Origin: Sphingomonas sp. Y57
Lineage (GTDB): Bacteria > Pseudomonadota > Alphaproteobacteria > Sphingomonadales > Sphingomonadaceae
Assembly: GCF_001015195.1 (NCBI RefSeq)
Contig: NZ_LDES01000004.1
Span: 1 to 64,000 of the forward strand
DNA length: 64,000 bases
Reading direction: 5' to 3'
Each line of letters begins with the position of its first letter. Position 1 is the first letter of the stretch. Under the pieces are notes generated by a model. The model ran no database searches, was not told the origin of the DNA, and worked only from the letters and a program-made list of their open reading frames with translations. Shown piece after piece: positions 41,254 through 51,106 of the stretch. A program made the position numbers and the translations under genes.

Positions 41254-42228
41254 GTGACGAAGGACACTACCGCGAACAAAGGCCTCTCGCTGCCCTTCGC
41301 GCGGATCGCACTGATCCTTGCCGCTCTGATCGCGCTGGCGGCGATCGTCCTGGCGGTCACGCGGTCCCGGTCAGGTCTCGAGGAAACCGCCGCGCCCCCT
41401 GAAGGCGCCGGCCAGGTTGGCGATGTCGCATCGATGGTCGCCGGACTTGAGAAGCGGCTGAAGGACAATCCGGACGACTTCAAGGGCTGGGCGACGCTTG
41501 GCTGGTCTTATTATAATCTCGGTCGCTATGCCGACGCCGCCCAGGCCTATGCCCGGGCAACCAAGATCGATCCCTCCAATGCGGAGATCTGGTCGGCGCT
41601 GGGCGAGGTCCAACTCCTGTCGGGACCTGGCGGCGTCACCCCGGCGGCCGAAGCCTCGTTCCGCAAGGCGCTGTCGATCGAGCCGACCGATCATCGCGCG
41701 CGCTATTTCCTGGCGGTGAAAAAGGACCAGGACGGGGACCACAAGGGCGCGATCGACGACTGGATCGCGATCCTCAAGGACAGCCCGCCAGGCGCGCCTT
41801 GGGAAGGCCCGGTCCGTGCCCTGATCGCCAAGGTCTCCGCCGAGCACAAGATCGACGTGGCCGGCCGCGTACCGCCACCTTCGGCGCCGCAGCAGACCTC
41901 CTCGGCCGCGCCGACGGCGGGCGGCGACAGCGTCGCGACCGCCGGCATCCCCGGCCCCAGCGCCGCCGATCTCAAGGCCGCGACGGCGATGACCCCGTCG
42001 CAGCAGGACGAACTCGCCCGCTCGATGGTCGCGCGTCTCGCCGCCCGGCTGGAACAGAACCCGCGCGACGCCGATCGCTGGATCATGCTGATGCGCTCGC
42101 GGATGATGCTCAATGACCCGGCCGGCGCCAAGGAAGCGCTTGCCAAGGCCAAGGCCGCCTTCAAGGGCGACGCCACCGAGATCGCGCGCTTCGACGAAGC
42201 GGCGAAGACCCTGGGCGTGGTGCGCTGA
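41254..42228 (+). CDS. CcmI/CycH-like TPR protein for cytochrome c maturation
   Basis: 324 residues. A single N-terminal membrane helix (FARIALILAALIALAAIVLAVT) is followed by periplasmic TPR repeats (KGWATLGWSYYNLGRYADAAQAYARATKIDPSN and a second array after a Pro/Ala linker ending ...PAGAKEALAKAKAAF). This is the layout of the apocytochrome-c-binding part of CcmI. The GTG at 41254 has GGAGAGA 5 nt upstream. Divergence from an operon encoding a ten-heme cytochrome makes a heme-attachment role plausible. The C-terminal part ends before repeat copy 3 and a terminator. Confidence 0.8.
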   Translation: MTKDTTANKGLSLPFARIALILAALIALAAIVLAVTRSRSGLEETAAPPEGAGQVGDVASMVAGLEKRLKDNPDDFKGWATLGWSYYNLGRYADAAQAYARATKIDPSNAEIWSALGEVQLLSGPGGVTPAAEASFRKALSIEPTDHRARYFLAVKKDQDGDHKGAIDDWIAILKDSPPGAPWEGPVRALIAKVSAEHKIDVAGRVPPPSAPQQTSSAAPTAGGDSVATAGIPGPSAADLKAATAMTPSQQDELARSMVARLAARLEQNPRDADRWIMLMRSRMMLNDPAGAKEALAKAKAAFKGDATEIARFDEAAKTLGVVR

Positions 42229-42243
42229 ACCTATCTCTCCCCC

Positions 42244-42321
42244 GTCACCCCGGCGGAGGCCGGGGTCTCAGGAGGCAAGGGCGCGAACCTCTCCCGAGAT
42301 CCCGGCCTCCGCCGGGATGAC
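42244..42321. repeat. MPAEAGIS-type inverted repeat, copy 3
   Basis: 78 bp, slightly shortened centre. Left end GTCACCCCGGCGGAGGCC and right end GGCCTCCGCCGGGATGAC pair almost fully. It lies in the 3' flank of the CcmI-like gene just before the bidirectional terminator. Confidence 0.85.
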
Positions 42322-42330
42322 GCCAAGACA

Positions 42331-42360
42331 AAGGGCCGCCGGATCGCTCCGGCGGCCCTT
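42331..42360. terminator. Bidirectional intrinsic terminator between ccmI-like gene and clpX
   Basis: Perfect 13-bp stem (AAGGGCCGCCGGA/TCCGGCGGCCCTT) with loop TCGC, followed by CTTCATT on the plus strand and TTGTCTTGG on the minus strand. It lies between two convergent genes and can serve both. Confidence 0.8.
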
Positions 42361-42383
42361 CTTCATTCGGGTATCCTATCAGA

Positions 42384-43655
42384 TCAAGCGGCGTCGCCGG
42401 CCTTCTCCTTGTTCTTCTTGGTAAAGACGCGAACCGGGTCCTTGCGCCCCTCCACGACATCCTTGTCGACCATGATCTCGTCGACCCCATCCATCGACGG
42501 CAGGTCAAACATCGTATCGAGCAGCAGTCCTTCGAGGATGGAGCGCAGGCCCCGCGCCCCGGTCTTGCGGGTGATCGCCTTGCGGGCGATCGCGACCAGC
42601 GCGTCATCGGTGAAGCCGAGCTTGACGCCCTCCATGTCGAACAGCTTCTGATACTGCTTGACCAGCGCGTTCTTCGGCGCGGTCAGAATCTCGACCAGTG
42701 CGGCCTCGTCGAGGTCCATCAGCGTCGCGATAACCGGCAGACGCCCGACAAATTCGGGGATCAGGCCGAACTTGAGCAGATCCTCCGGCTCGCACTGCTG
42801 AAGGGTTTCGCCGGTGCGACGCTCCTCCGGCGCGGCGACATAGGCACCGAAACCGATCGACTTGCCCTGCAGGCGATCGCCGATGATCTTTTCGAGGCCT
42901 GCGAAAGCACCGCCGCAGATGAACAGGATGTTGGTTGTGTCGACCTGCAGGAATTCCTGCTGCGGATGCTTCCGGCCACCCTGTGGCGGAACGCTCGCCG
43001 TGGTGCCTTCCATCAACTTGAGCAGCGCCTGCTGGACGCCTTCACCCGACACGTCGCGCGTGATCGACGGATTGTCGGCCTTGCGGCTGATCTTGTCGAT
43101 CTCGTCAATGTAGACGATGCCGCGCTGGGCCCGCTCGACATTATAGTCGGAAGCCTGGAGCAGCTTGAGGATGATGTTCTCGACATCCTCGCCGACATAG
43201 CCCGCTTCGGTGAGCGTGGTCGCGTCGGCCATGGTAAACGGCACGTCGAGCAGCCGGGCCATGGTCTGCGCGAGCAGCGTCTTGCCCGATCCGGTCGGAC
43301 CGACAAGCAGGATGTTCGACTTGGCCAACTCGACGTCGGCGCCCTTGGCCCCATGATTGAGCCGCTTGTAATGGTTGTGCACCGCGACCGATAGGACGCG
43401 CTTGGCCTTGGCCTGGCCAATGACATATTGGTCAAGATGCTCGCAGATTTCGTGCGGGGTCGGGACCCCGCCGTCCTTCTTGCTAACGAGCGCGCCCTTC
43501 GTCTCCTCGCGGATGATATCGTTGCAGAGCTCGACGCACTCGTCGCAGATGAACACGGTCGGGCCAGCGATCAGCTTGCGGACCTCGTGCTGCGACTTGC
43601 CGCAGAAGGAGCAGTAAAGCGTGCTCTTCGAGTCGCCGCCGGTCAACTTCGTCAT
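42384..43655 (-). CDS. clpX: ATP-dependent Clp protease ATP-binding subunit ClpX
   Basis: 423 residues. AAA+ unfoldase that feeds substrates into ClpP. The N-terminal zinc-binding domain is intact ([12 protein letters not shown]...[10 protein letters not shown]). Walker A is [18 protein letters not shown], and the pore/Walker B region has [14 protein letters not shown]. The ClpP-docking IGF loop lies in the [10 protein letters not shown] stretch. It is separated from clpP by a 284-bp gap, so it probably has its own promoter. It works with RcdA-type adaptors such as the one at 26945-27409. Confidence 0.97.
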   Translation of the reverse strand: MTKLTGGDSKSTLYCSFCGKSQHEVRKLIAGPTVFICDECVELCNDIIREETKGALVSKKDGGVPTPHEICEHLDQYVIGQAKAKRVLSVAVHNHYKRLNHGAKGADVELAKSNILLVGPTGSGKTLLAQTMARLLDVPFTMADATTLTEAGYVGEDVENIILKLLQASDYNVERAQRGIVYIDEIDKISRKADNPSITRDVSGEGVQQALLKLMEGTTASVPPQGGRKHPQQEFLQVDTTNILFICGGAFAGLEKIIGDRLQGKSIGFGAYVAAPEERRTGETLQQCEPEDLLKFGLIPEFVGRLPVIATLMDLDEAALVEILTAPKNALVKQYQKLFDMEGVKLGFTDDALVAIARKAITRKTGARGLRSILEGLLLDTMFDLPSMDGVDEIMVDKDVVEGRKDPVRVFTKKNKEKAGDAA

Positions 43656-43939
43656 AAACTAGATCCTGACTCCACTAGGGATCGAACGCATCCTAAACAT
43701 GTCCTCCCCCTTCTCACAACCATCTTGAGAAGCGATGAAGAAGCATGAGGTTCCCATCGATATGGGAAGCCCTTTTCCGGGCTGCAACCTGAAGACATCC
43801 GCTGGCCACGGTCGGATGGCCGGCGATTCCGCCGTGCGGTAAAATTCGAACGACTCGGCGGGACGGGACGCGCAGGACGCGCCCTTCCCGGTCGAGGAAG
43901 AGCGCGTCCCAGGCGTTCGCATGGTTCGGTGCCGGTCGA
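43656..43939. other. Gap between clpP and clpX, no gene supported
   Basis: 284 bp between the clpP stop and clpX start. It should contain the clpX promoter. A minus-strand open frame through it (43714-43959) reads ANAWDALFLDREGRVLR, which looks protein-like, but it overlaps the 3' end of clpP and has no ribosome site. I see no other structure. Confidence 0.4.
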
Positions 43940-44596
43940 TCAGGCGGCGATCGCTTCATCGGCGGGGCTCGGACGCTTGTCGAACACCTCGTCGATCAGG
44001 CCGAAGGCCTTGGCCTCGTCGGCCTCCAGGAACTTGTCGCGGTCCATCGCCGCCTCGATCGCCTCTATCGGCTGCTTCGTATATTTCGCGTAGAGCGCGT
44101 TGAGGCGGTGACGCATGCGCAGGATCTCCCGCGCCTGGATCTCGATGTCGGCTGCCATGCCCTGGGCGCCGCCCGACGGCTGGTGGACCATGATCCGGCT
44201 GTTGGTGAGCGCCACGCGCATTCCCGGCTCGCCGGCCGCGAGCAGGAAGCTGCCCATCGACGCGGCCTGGCCGATGCAGACCGTGCCGACGCGCGGGCGG
44301 ATATATTGCATCGTGTCGTGGATCGCCAGGCCAGCCGTCACCACGCCGCCCGGCGAGTTGATGTACATGAAGATGTCCTTCTTCGGATTCTCCGATTCGA
44401 GGAACAGCAACTGGGCGGTGATGAGCGAGGCCATATGGTCCTCGACCTGGCCGGTGACGAAGATGATCCGCTCGCGCAGCAGCCGCGAATAAATGTCGAA
44501 GCTGCGCTCGCCGCGGTTCGACTGCTCGATCACGACGGGGACCAGGGCGCCGGTTTCCGGATTCAGGAACTCGCCGGTTTCGAAGGGATTCTGCAT
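43940..44596 (-). CDS. clpP: ATP-dependent Clp protease proteolytic subunit ClpP
   Basis: 218 residues. Ser protease of the tetradecameric barrel. The catalytic residues lie in [14 protein letters not shown] (Ser), [13 protein letters not shown] (His) and [12 protein letters not shown] (Asp). The N-terminal propeptide region [40 protein letters not shown] is typical of alphaproteobacteria. It lies between tig and clpX, but a terminator follows tig, so it is probably transcribed from its own promoter. Confidence 0.97.
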   Translation of the reverse strand: MQNPFETGEFLNPETGALVPVVIEQSNRGERSFDIYSRLLRERIIFVTGQVEDHMASLITAQLLFLESENPKKDIFMYINSPGGVVTAGLAIHDTMQYIRPRVGTVCIGQAASMGSFLLAAGEPGMRVALTNSRIMVHQPSGGAQGMAADIEIQAREILRMRHRLNALYAKYTKQPIEAIEAAMDRDKFLEADEAKAFGLIDEVFDKRPSPADEAIAA

Positions 44597-44723
44597 GGGA
44601 AGGTCTGGTCCTTTGCTTTGCCTTGCCCCGCCTACATCGGCCTTTGCCGTGGGGGTTTCAAGAGGGTCCGCACCGGAGCGGCGGCCGCCATCCCGGCAGA
44701 GCGCGGGTGACGGGAGAAAGCAG

Positions 44724-44753
44724 AAGGGCCGCCGGATCGCTCCGACGGCCCTT
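44724..44753 (-). terminator. Intrinsic terminator of tig
   Basis: 13-bp stem (12 paired) AAGGGCCGCCGGA/TCCGACGGCCCTT with loop TCGC, followed on the minus strand by TCTGCTTTCT. Except for one arm substitution, it is identical to the terminator at 42331-42360. Confidence 0.78.
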
Positions 44754-44778
44754 TCCGATTGGATCGAAACTCCGCTTG

Positions 44779-46419
44779 TTACTCCGCGGCAGCCTTTTTC
44801 TTGGCCGGTGCCTTCTTCGGCGCGGCCGCCGGAGCCTCCTCGCCCTTGGCGGCGGCGGCCTTCTTGGCGGGAGCCTTCTTGGGCGCCTCTTCGGCGGGCT
44901 CAGCCTTCACCGCGGCCTTCTTCTTGGCAGCAGGCTTGTCTTCTGCGGCGGGAGCTTCCTCCGCGGCCGGCTTCGCGGCAGCCTTCTTCGCCGCCGTCTT
45001 CTTGGCCGGGGCGGCATGATCATGATCGTGGTCATGATGGTCATGGCCACAGCCCGGACCATGGACGTGGCCCTTGCCGATCGCGTCGTCATCCGCCTCG
45101 ATCGCGGCCTCCAGCTCCTCGCGGGTCACACTGCGGTCGCTGATCTCAGCCTTGTCGAACAGGAAATCGACGACCTTGTCCTCATAGAGCGGCGCGCGAA
45201 GCTGCGCGGCGGCCATCGGATCCTGCTGGAGATACTGGACGAAGCGGTCGCGGTCGGCGGGCTGATACTGCATCGCCGCCTGCTGGACGAGGCGCTGCAT
45301 CTCCTGCGCGGTCACCTCGACGCCGTTCTGCTGGCCGATCTCGGACAGCAACAGGCCCAGGCGGACGCGGCGCTCGGCGATCGCGCGATAATCGTCGCGG
45401 TCCTTCTCCATCTCGGCGCGGGCGGCCTCGGGATCCTCCTCGTGGCTCGCCTCATGTTCGAGCTGTGCCCAGATCTGGCCGAACTCGGCTTCGACCATCG
45501 ATGGCGGGACCGGGAAGTCGTGGCCGGCGGCGAGCTGATCGAGCAGCTTGCGCTTCATATGGGTGCGAGTGAGGCCGTTGAGTTCCTGCTCGACCTGGCC
45601 CTTGATCAGTTCGCGGAGCTGGTCGAGGCCCTGCAGGCCCAGCGATTGCGCGAACTCATCGTCGACCTTGGTATCGCCAGGCACGCGGACGTCCGTGGCG
45701 GTGACCTCGAAGACGGCGGCCTTACCGGCCAGCGACTTCTCACCATAATCCTTCGGGAAGGTGACGTTCAGGCTGCGCGATTCGCCCTTCTTGATGCCTT
45801 CGAGCTGATCCTCGAACCCGGGGATCAGGCGGCGCGAACCAAGCTCGACCGACATGCCGGTCCCGGTGCCGCCCTCAAAGGCGACGCCATCGACGCTGCC
45901 GGCGAAATCGAGAACGACGAGGTCGCCCTCGACGGCCGGGTGGCCTTCCTTGGCGTCGTCGTAACGCTTCTGCTGGTCGGCGATGCGCTTGATCTGCGCA
46001 TCGATCTCGTCGGCCGGGGCCTCGACGGTCAGGCGCTCCAGCTTGAGGCCTTCGATCGCGGGCGGCGGCACGTCGGGAAGCACTTCGAGCTCGACCTTGA
46101 GCGCAACGTCCTTGCCAGGCTCATAGTCGCCGCCGACCAGCTCGACCGAGGGCTGCATCGCCGGACGCAGCTTCTGCTCGGCGAGGAGCTGCTGCACGCC
46201 GTCCTGCACGGTTTTGTTGAGCACGTCCTGCTCGATCGCCGGGCCGTGCATCTTCTTGATCAGGTTGGCGGGCACCTTGCCGGGGCGGAAACCGGGCATG
46301 CGGACCTGCGGCGCGATCGACTTGATCTCGGCCTCGACGCGCTGGGCGACATCATTGGCGGGAATCGTCACCGTATAGGCGCGCTTGAGGCCCTCGTTGA
46401 GCGTTTCGACAGTCTGCAT
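44779..46419 (-). CDS. tig: Trigger factor with His-rich and Ala/Lys-rich C-terminal extension
   Basis: 546 residues against about 430-450 for typical trigger factors. The ribosome-binding N-domain ([17 protein letters not shown]...[16 protein letters not shown] with the GFRxGKxP signature), the FKBP-like PPIase domain (about 150-240) and the C-terminal chaperone arms are complete. The last 100 residues begin with a His/Asp cluster ([11 protein letters not shown]), followed by Ala/Lys/Pro/Glu-rich repeats ([10 protein letters not shown] type). The ATG at 46419 is the family start. The tail is probably disordered and may bind metal or nucleic acid. Confidence 0.95.
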   Translation of the reverse strand: MQTVETLNEGLKRAYTVTIPANDVAQRVEAEIKSIAPQVRMPGFRPGKVPANLIKKMHGPAIEQDVLNKTVQDGVQQLLAEQKLRPAMQPSVELVGGDYEPGKDVALKVELEVLPDVPPPAIEGLKLERLTVEAPADEIDAQIKRIADQQKRYDDAKEGHPAVEGDLVVLDFAGSVDGVAFEGGTGTGMSVELGSRRLIPGFEDQLEGIKKGESRSLNVTFPKDYGEKSLAGKAAVFEVTATDVRVPGDTKVDDEFAQSLGLQGLDQLRELIKGQVEQELNGLTRTHMKRKLLDQLAAGHDFPVPPSMVEAEFGQIWAQLEHEASHEEDPEAARAEMEKDRDDYRAIAERRVRLGLLLSEIGQQNGVEVTAQEMQRLVQQAAMQYQPADRDRFVQYLQQDPMAAAQLRAPLYEDKVVDFLFDKAEISDRSVTREELEAAIEADDDAIGKGHVHGPGCGHDHHDHDHDHAAPAKKTAAKKAAAKPAAEEAPAAEDKPAAKKKAAVKAEPAEEAPKKAPAKKAAAAKGEEAPAAAPKKAPAKKKAAAE

Positions 46420-46488
46420 GGGTCGCATCCAACCTCTATCTCGAGAAAATCTGTGTCGGCCCCGCTTCGCGCTGTTGGCTGGCGAAGC

Positions 46489-46573
46489 TGGTGCGGGCGA
46501 AGGGACTCGAACCCCCACATCTTGCGATACTGGAACCTAAATCCAGCGCGTCTACCAGTTCCGCCACGCCCGC
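46489..46573 (-). tRNA. tRNA-Leu (anticodon TAG)
   Basis: 85-nt class II tRNA with a long variable arm and encoded CCA. Acceptor GCGGGCG pairs with CGCCCGC. The anticodon stem CTGGA and loop TTTAGGT give TAG, and the variable arm reads TATCGCAAGATG. The T-arm is GGGGGTTCGAGTCCCTT. It lies 69 bp upstream of tig in the same direction. Confidence 0.96.
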
Positions 46574-46873
46574 AAATAAGGACCGCCGGTCGGCGCGCTC
46601 TATAGCAACATGGCGAGCCAGTACAACCCGCGCTTTTCGACCCGGGGCTGGGACCCATGACGGCGCGCCATGCGATGATGTCCGGGGCGTCGCGCACGGC
46701 GCGTGGGGGAATGGCTGGCCAGTGGGGTGGTAGGCCGTCCCGGCGGCGGGTTCACCATCAAGCGGGGCTGATCTACGCGCTTATGGTAGGCGAACGCTTC
46801 GGGCACGACCGACCGCGCGTCCCTAACGCCTGTTCGTGCGTTACAGCCCGGCCAGGAAAACGGAGGGGCGCCA
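46574..46873. other. Gap upstream of the thioredoxin-reductase-like gene
   Basis: 300 bp without a supportable gene. It must carry the promoters of tRNA-Leu (minus strand) and of the oxidoreductase gene. GGAGG lies 9 nt before the ATG at 46874. I see no repeat, and no clear promoter consensus. Confidence 0.4.
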
Positions 46874-47809
46874 ATGCGATATGAAACCGTCGTCATCGGG
46901 GCTGGACCTGCAGGCCTCACTGCCGCTCTATATCTTGCACGATACAAGAGAAGCGTTCTCGTGGTGCACGATGAGAATAGCCGCGCTCTCCGAATTCCGA
47001 CAACGCACAACGCCCCCGGGTTCCCGGACGGCATTTCAGGACCGGATCTGATCGATCGGATGACGATCCATGCCCGCGAATTCGGCGCGAAGATCCAGAA
47101 GGCGCAGATCGTCGATATCGAGAAGGGTAGCGATGGCTTCGGATTGATTGCTTCGAACGGGGATAAATTCGAGGCGCGCTCGGTCATCCTGGCGGGCGGC
47201 ATTTTCCTCAATCAGGTGGACCTGCCTCATGATACCCACGAACAGGCCATCCGGGACGACGTGTTGCGCTACTGTCCGGTGTGTGACGGCTACGAACACT
47301 CGGACAAGAAGATCGGCGTGATCGGCTGCGACAGCGATGGCGCGGCCGAAGCGCTGTTCCTGCGACAGTTTTCTGCCGACATCACGCTCATGCCGCTAAG
47401 CCATCCGGAGCTGTCCAGCGCCCAAAAGCAGGAAATGGAAGGGGCCGGAATCGACGTTTTGACCGGTAAGCTCGTGAAGCTTCAGCCACATTCGGACAGG
47501 ATCGACGTGCATCTGGAGGGGCAAAGTGCGCCGGTGAGCTTCGACGTCGTCTACCCCGCTCTGGGGTGTCGCCCACGGACAGAACTGGCCGAGCGTCTCG
47601 GCATTGCGCTTTGCGATGACGGATGCCTGCCAGCGGAAGCGTTAGGGGATTCCGGCGTGGAAGGCTTCTTCGGCGCCGGGGACGTGCTGGATGGTTTGGA
47701 CCAGATCAGCATCGCGATGGGGCACGGCGCACAAGCCGCAACGAACGCGCACAACTGGCTTCGTGAGCAGGACAAGCACGTCCTCCAGAATGCCGAGAGC
47801 CGAGCTTAG
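46874..47809 (+). CDS. Thioredoxin-reductase-like FAD/NAD(P) oxidoreductase
   Basis: 311 residues. FAD loop GAGPAGLTAALYLA at the N-terminus, the redox motif C134-P-V-C137-DGY in the position of the CATC of thioredoxin reductase, a second nucleotide loop VIGCDSDGAAEAL (degenerate against GxGxxA), and the C-terminal GFFGAGDVLDGLDQISIAMGHG. Similar stand-alone proteins reduce thioredoxin-like partners or act as NAD(P)H-linked disulfide reductases. It differs from housekeeping TrxB in the CPVC motif and the second loop. No operon partner is evident. Confidence 0.9.
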   Translation: MRYETVVIGAGPAGLTAALYLARYKRSVLVVHDENSRALRIPTTHNAPGFPDGISGPDLIDRMTIHAREFGAKIQKAQIVDIEKGSDGFGLIASNGDKFEARSVILAGGIFLNQVDLPHDTHEQAIRDDVLRYCPVCDGYEHSDKKIGVIGCDSDGAAEALFLRQFSADITLMPLSHPELSSAQKQEMEGAGIDVLTGKLVKLQPHSDRIDVHLEGQSAPVSFDVVYPALGCRPRTELAERLGIALCDDGCLPAEALGDSGVEGFFGAGDVLDGLDQISIAMGHGAQAATNAHNWLREQDKHVLQNAESRA

Positions 47810-47948
47810 GCCCGATAGACGGGCGCGGCGACATCGAGCGCCTGGCTTGTCACCTCAAGGACTGCCACCCATGCCGCGGACCACGCCCCCTTCTCCGCGC
47901 CTCCCTCGGCGGCCTGCACCTCGCGCCCTATATGTTATGGGTTTCCGC

Positions 47949-50900
47949 CTAGTTCTGGACCGGCCGCGCCGGGTTGTTCGACGCCTGCAGATAGACGAAC
48001 CAACCCTCCCCCGCACGCTCGCCCTTCGCCAGTTCCTCCGCCTTCTTCTGTTCGCGCCAGCGATTTGCGATCGCCTGCGCGGCGAGGAGATCCTCGCCGG
48101 ACTGTCCTAGCAGGTAGCGAAGCAGCGACGGGCCGGCGATGAGCTGGTCCATCGCCTGGCCATCGCGCGTGACCATGCGGCCATGGTCTTCGAACCGATC
48201 CCAACCCGGCGCTCGCCCCCACAGCCCTTCGAGATCGGCATAGCGACGCGGCAGGCGGGCGACCTCGCCGCCGGCTGCGGCGATATGGTCCGGGCTCCAT
48301 ATGCCCATCATATAGGATATACGATCCAGAGGGGGCAGGTTCGCCCCCTCGACGAGCCGGCCGACGATCCGCCCCCGATGCATCGCGATCAGCCAGTCGA
48401 GCACGGCTCCCGCCTTGGCCGATGCCCCGCGCAGCGCATCGTTGAAGCCGAACTTCTCGCCTGTTGCGAGCGCGCTCAGCCAGTAGCCGATGCTGAATTC
48501 ATGCTGGTACACTCCCCACCCGCCCTTGGCGACCACGCCGAAATGGCGCGCGGCGGCATAGACGGCATGGGTGAGGTTCAGCTGCCCGCCCGGCATCAGG
48601 TTCGTCGGTGGGTTCATGAAGCCGGGCGTCGCGGCATAGTGCCGGTCGTGGAACAATTCGAAGTCGAAGACGGTGAAATCGAGCACCTCGCGTCGGCTGT
48701 AGAGCCGCTGCGAGGTCGCGCTGGCCGTCTTCCAGGCAAGCGCCGCATGCAGGAACGCCCATGCGCCTTCGCGCGCCGCCCAGAGATCGAGCGCGGCGTC
48801 GCCGATGATGTCGTTCGAATAGAGCCGGTTCTGGTCCCAGAAGCGATGGCCGAGAAAGGCGAATTCAGGTGTCCGGAACAGCAGGCTGCCCCAGCCCGGG
48901 AATTGATGACCGTGCAGCTTGTCGATCTGGAAAGTTCCGAAATAGGGCCGCTCCGGCGCATCGCCGGCATAGGGTACCGCGACGCGCAGCGGATTGGTGC
49001 CGCGCACCCAGGCATAGACGCGGCCACCCTGCTGGTACCAGGCCTGGCTCGGCGGCAATGCCATGTTGCCGGGGCCGTAATAATGGTTGCGCGCTGCGAC
49101 CGGCCGGTGCGGTGCGCCCTTGAACAGGGGCCGGTTACGCCCCTTCTCGAAAGCGTGGACGGGATCGGAGACATAGCCGGTCAGATAGTCGAGGGCGATG
49201 GCGCGCCAGGGGGTGCCATCATGCGGCCGCACTCCGTCGGGCAGGTTCATGTGCCAGACGACCGGTTCGGGGATGATCTGCCGGTCGTCCCGCATCCCGC
49301 CCGAGCCCGTGATCGGCGATCGCCCCTGGACGTTGAACGGGGTATATTCGAGCCATAGCGCCGCATTGGCCGCCATCGAATTGGCCGAATAGAGCAGCGC
49401 GCCATAAGGATCGCGGGTGCGCCCCGCCCGGCCGACCATCGTCCGATAGTCGCTCTGCTTCCACGGCATGACGCGAACATTGCCGAAGCCGTTGGCCTGT
49501 CCCTCATTGCCCGCGCCGCCGCCGAAAATGCGCAGGTCATAGCCATTCACCGAATAATCGAGATGGCAGCCGAACGGCACGCTCAGGTCGAACAGCGGGA
49601 CGGTACGCCGGATGCCGGACTGGTCATGGCTGCCAGGATCGCGGTTGCGCCAGATGATGCCCGAGCGGACCGTTCCGTGCGGATACCAGCGATGCTCGCG
49701 GCTGGTGACCGCGCAGCCGCGCCCGTCGAACGGACCCTGAAAATGGGCCGGGATGTCGGCACCGTTGAGCGGGCCGCCATCGGGCCGCTCGACCGTCGCG
49801 AGCAGCCGGTCCTCGCGGTCATAGATCAGCCATTTGTGCGGGACCATATAAGCGTTGTGGCCGCTCGGATCGCCGAACGGATTGTCCGGCATGACGGTCT
49901 CGTCCCAGTCATAGCCGAACTGGAACTGGACATAGTCGCCCGCTCGGATCGCTTCGCAGCGATAGGCGATGCCGTCGATCACCGGCACCGGCCCGCGCGG
50001 CAGGCACTCGATCCAGGCCGGCTGCACGGCGGCCAGCCAGTCGTCCTCGAAGCGGCAGTTCTGCACCGCCGGCCGTGTCATCACCAGTTGGTTGGGATGC
50101 GGCACCCCTGCCCCGTTAGACCAATCGACCAGCACTGCCTTCCACGGCTGGCCCGGCGGCACGTCGAGCGGACCGATGGTGACGTCGAGCGTTCCGACCG
50201 ACCCGTCCGGCCCGCGCCAGGCGAGCGTCCGCGCCGGTTGCGGCGCCGCCACCCCGCGTGCGTCCACCACGAGGCGGGGCAGGTCCGCGCCAGCGACCAG
50301 GGCACCCGCAAGCGGCGGATAGCTCTCCTTCACCACCGGCCGGTCGAAGCCGATCGCTACCTCGCGGACGAGCAGGCCATCGATCGCCTGGCGCAAATTA
50401 CCGAGCGCGGCGTTGACCGAAAAGCCCATCTCAGGGGTGATCCGGGGCTTGAACGGCGTCCGGAACGGCCCACCCGCCGGCTTGCCGTCGATCAGGAAGG
50501 CCAGCGTCCCGCCCGCCCCCGCCGAATCGTCGCACCACTCGACCTCCAGCAACTGCTCGACCCCGGGGGTGCGATCGACCGTACTGACGAATCCGGCCTG
50601 GGTGCGATCGCCGCGCCCGATCACGCATTCGAGCCGGTTGCTGCCATAGCGGGTCATCAGCGCGATCGTGCCGACCGTCCAGCCCGTCAGGTAGAAGAGC
50701 AGCGCCCCGTCCGCGCGCGGCGGCACGGTCCCCCGGAATGAGCAGCGCAGCCGCCGGGGCGCCTGGGTCCGCAGCGGATCGGCGCTGGTGCCGAAATCGA
50801 TGCCGAGCGCCTGTGACTGGAGGTAGCTGCCCCTGTCGAGCAGCATGCCCCCGGCGGTCGGCTTGCCCGGTCCGGTGACGGCTAGGCTGATCCGGCCGGC

Positions 50901-51089
50901 CGGCCCGTCGCCCTCGCTGATCGCGACGCCTGCCCCCGACGGGAAACGCCAGAACGCGCTGGCCGGCTGATACTCGACAGTCTCCACCCGCTCCGCGAGC
51001 ATCAGGCCTGGCGGGACCGAGAGGCGGTACTCGCCATCACCGGCCGGCAGGTTGAGCGGAACGATGCTGCCGGGATCGCCGTAGATCAT
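47949..51089 (-). CDS. Very large protein of unknown function (1046 residues)
   Basis: 1046 residues, no signal peptide and no membrane helix. The start MIYGDPGSIVPLNLPAGDGE has AGAGGGG about 7 nt upstream. Residues 1-260 look like a LamG/concanavalin-type beta domain (RLRCSFRGTVPPRADGALLFYLTGW, LAFLIDGKPAGGPFRTPFKP). The middle is rich in Trp, Tyr and Gly with many HWYPHG/NHYYGPG-type patches. The end is more helical (GEDLLAAQAIANRWREQKKAEELAKGERAGEGWFVYLQA). I recognise no family. A virion-associated or surface-active protein is possible, but no phage neighbours exist. Confidence 0.85.
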   Translation of the reverse strand: MIYGDPGSIVPLNLPAGDGEYRLSVPPGLMLAERVETVEYQPASAFWRFPSGAGVAISEGDGPAGRISLAVTGPGKPTAGGMLLDRGSYLQSQALGIDFGTSADPLRTQAPRRLRCSFRGTVPPRADGALLFYLTGWTVGTIALMTRYGSNRLECVIGRGDRTQAGFVSTVDRTPGVEQLLEVEWCDDSAGAGGTLAFLIDGKPAGGPFRTPFKPRITPEMGFSVNAALGNLRQAIDGLLVREVAIGFDRPVVKESYPPLAGALVAGADLPRLVVDARGVAAPQPARTLAWRGPDGSVGTLDVTIGPLDVPPGQPWKAVLVDWSNGAGVPHPNQLVMTRPAVQNCRFEDDWLAAVQPAWIECLPRGPVPVIDGIAYRCEAIRAGDYVQFQFGYDWDETVMPDNPFGDPSGHNAYMVPHKWLIYDREDRLLATVERPDGGPLNGADIPAHFQGPFDGRGCAVTSREHRWYPHGTVRSGIIWRNRDPGSHDQSGIRRTVPLFDLSVPFGCHLDYSVNGYDLRIFGGGAGNEGQANGFGNVRVMPWKQSDYRTMVGRAGRTRDPYGALLYSANSMAANAALWLEYTPFNVQGRSPITGSGGMRDDRQIIPEPVVWHMNLPDGVRPHDGTPWRAIALDYLTGYVSDPVHAFEKGRNRPLFKGAPHRPVAARNHYYGPGNMALPPSQAWYQQGGRVYAWVRGTNPLRVAVPYAGDAPERPYFGTFQIDKLHGHQFPGWGSLLFRTPEFAFLGHRFWDQNRLYSNDIIGDAALDLWAAREGAWAFLHAALAWKTASATSQRLYSRREVLDFTVFDFELFHDRHYAATPGFMNPPTNLMPGGQLNLTHAVYAAARHFGVVAKGGWGVYQHEFSIGYWLSALATGEKFGFNDALRGASAKAGAVLDWLIAMHRGRIVGRLVEGANLPPLDRISYMMGIWSPDHIAAAGGEVARLPRRYADLEGLWGRAPGWDRFEDHGRMVTRDGQAMDQLIAGPSLLRYLLGQSGEDLLAAQAIANRWREQKKAEELAKGERAGEGWFVYLQASNNPARPVQN

Positions 51090-51106
51090 GGCCCGCCCCT
51101 CTTCAT

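Noticed and set aside
43714-43959. Small gene between clpP and clpX on the minus strand
   Set aside because: Protein-like patch only; overlaps clpP, lacks a ribosome site and no family is recognised.
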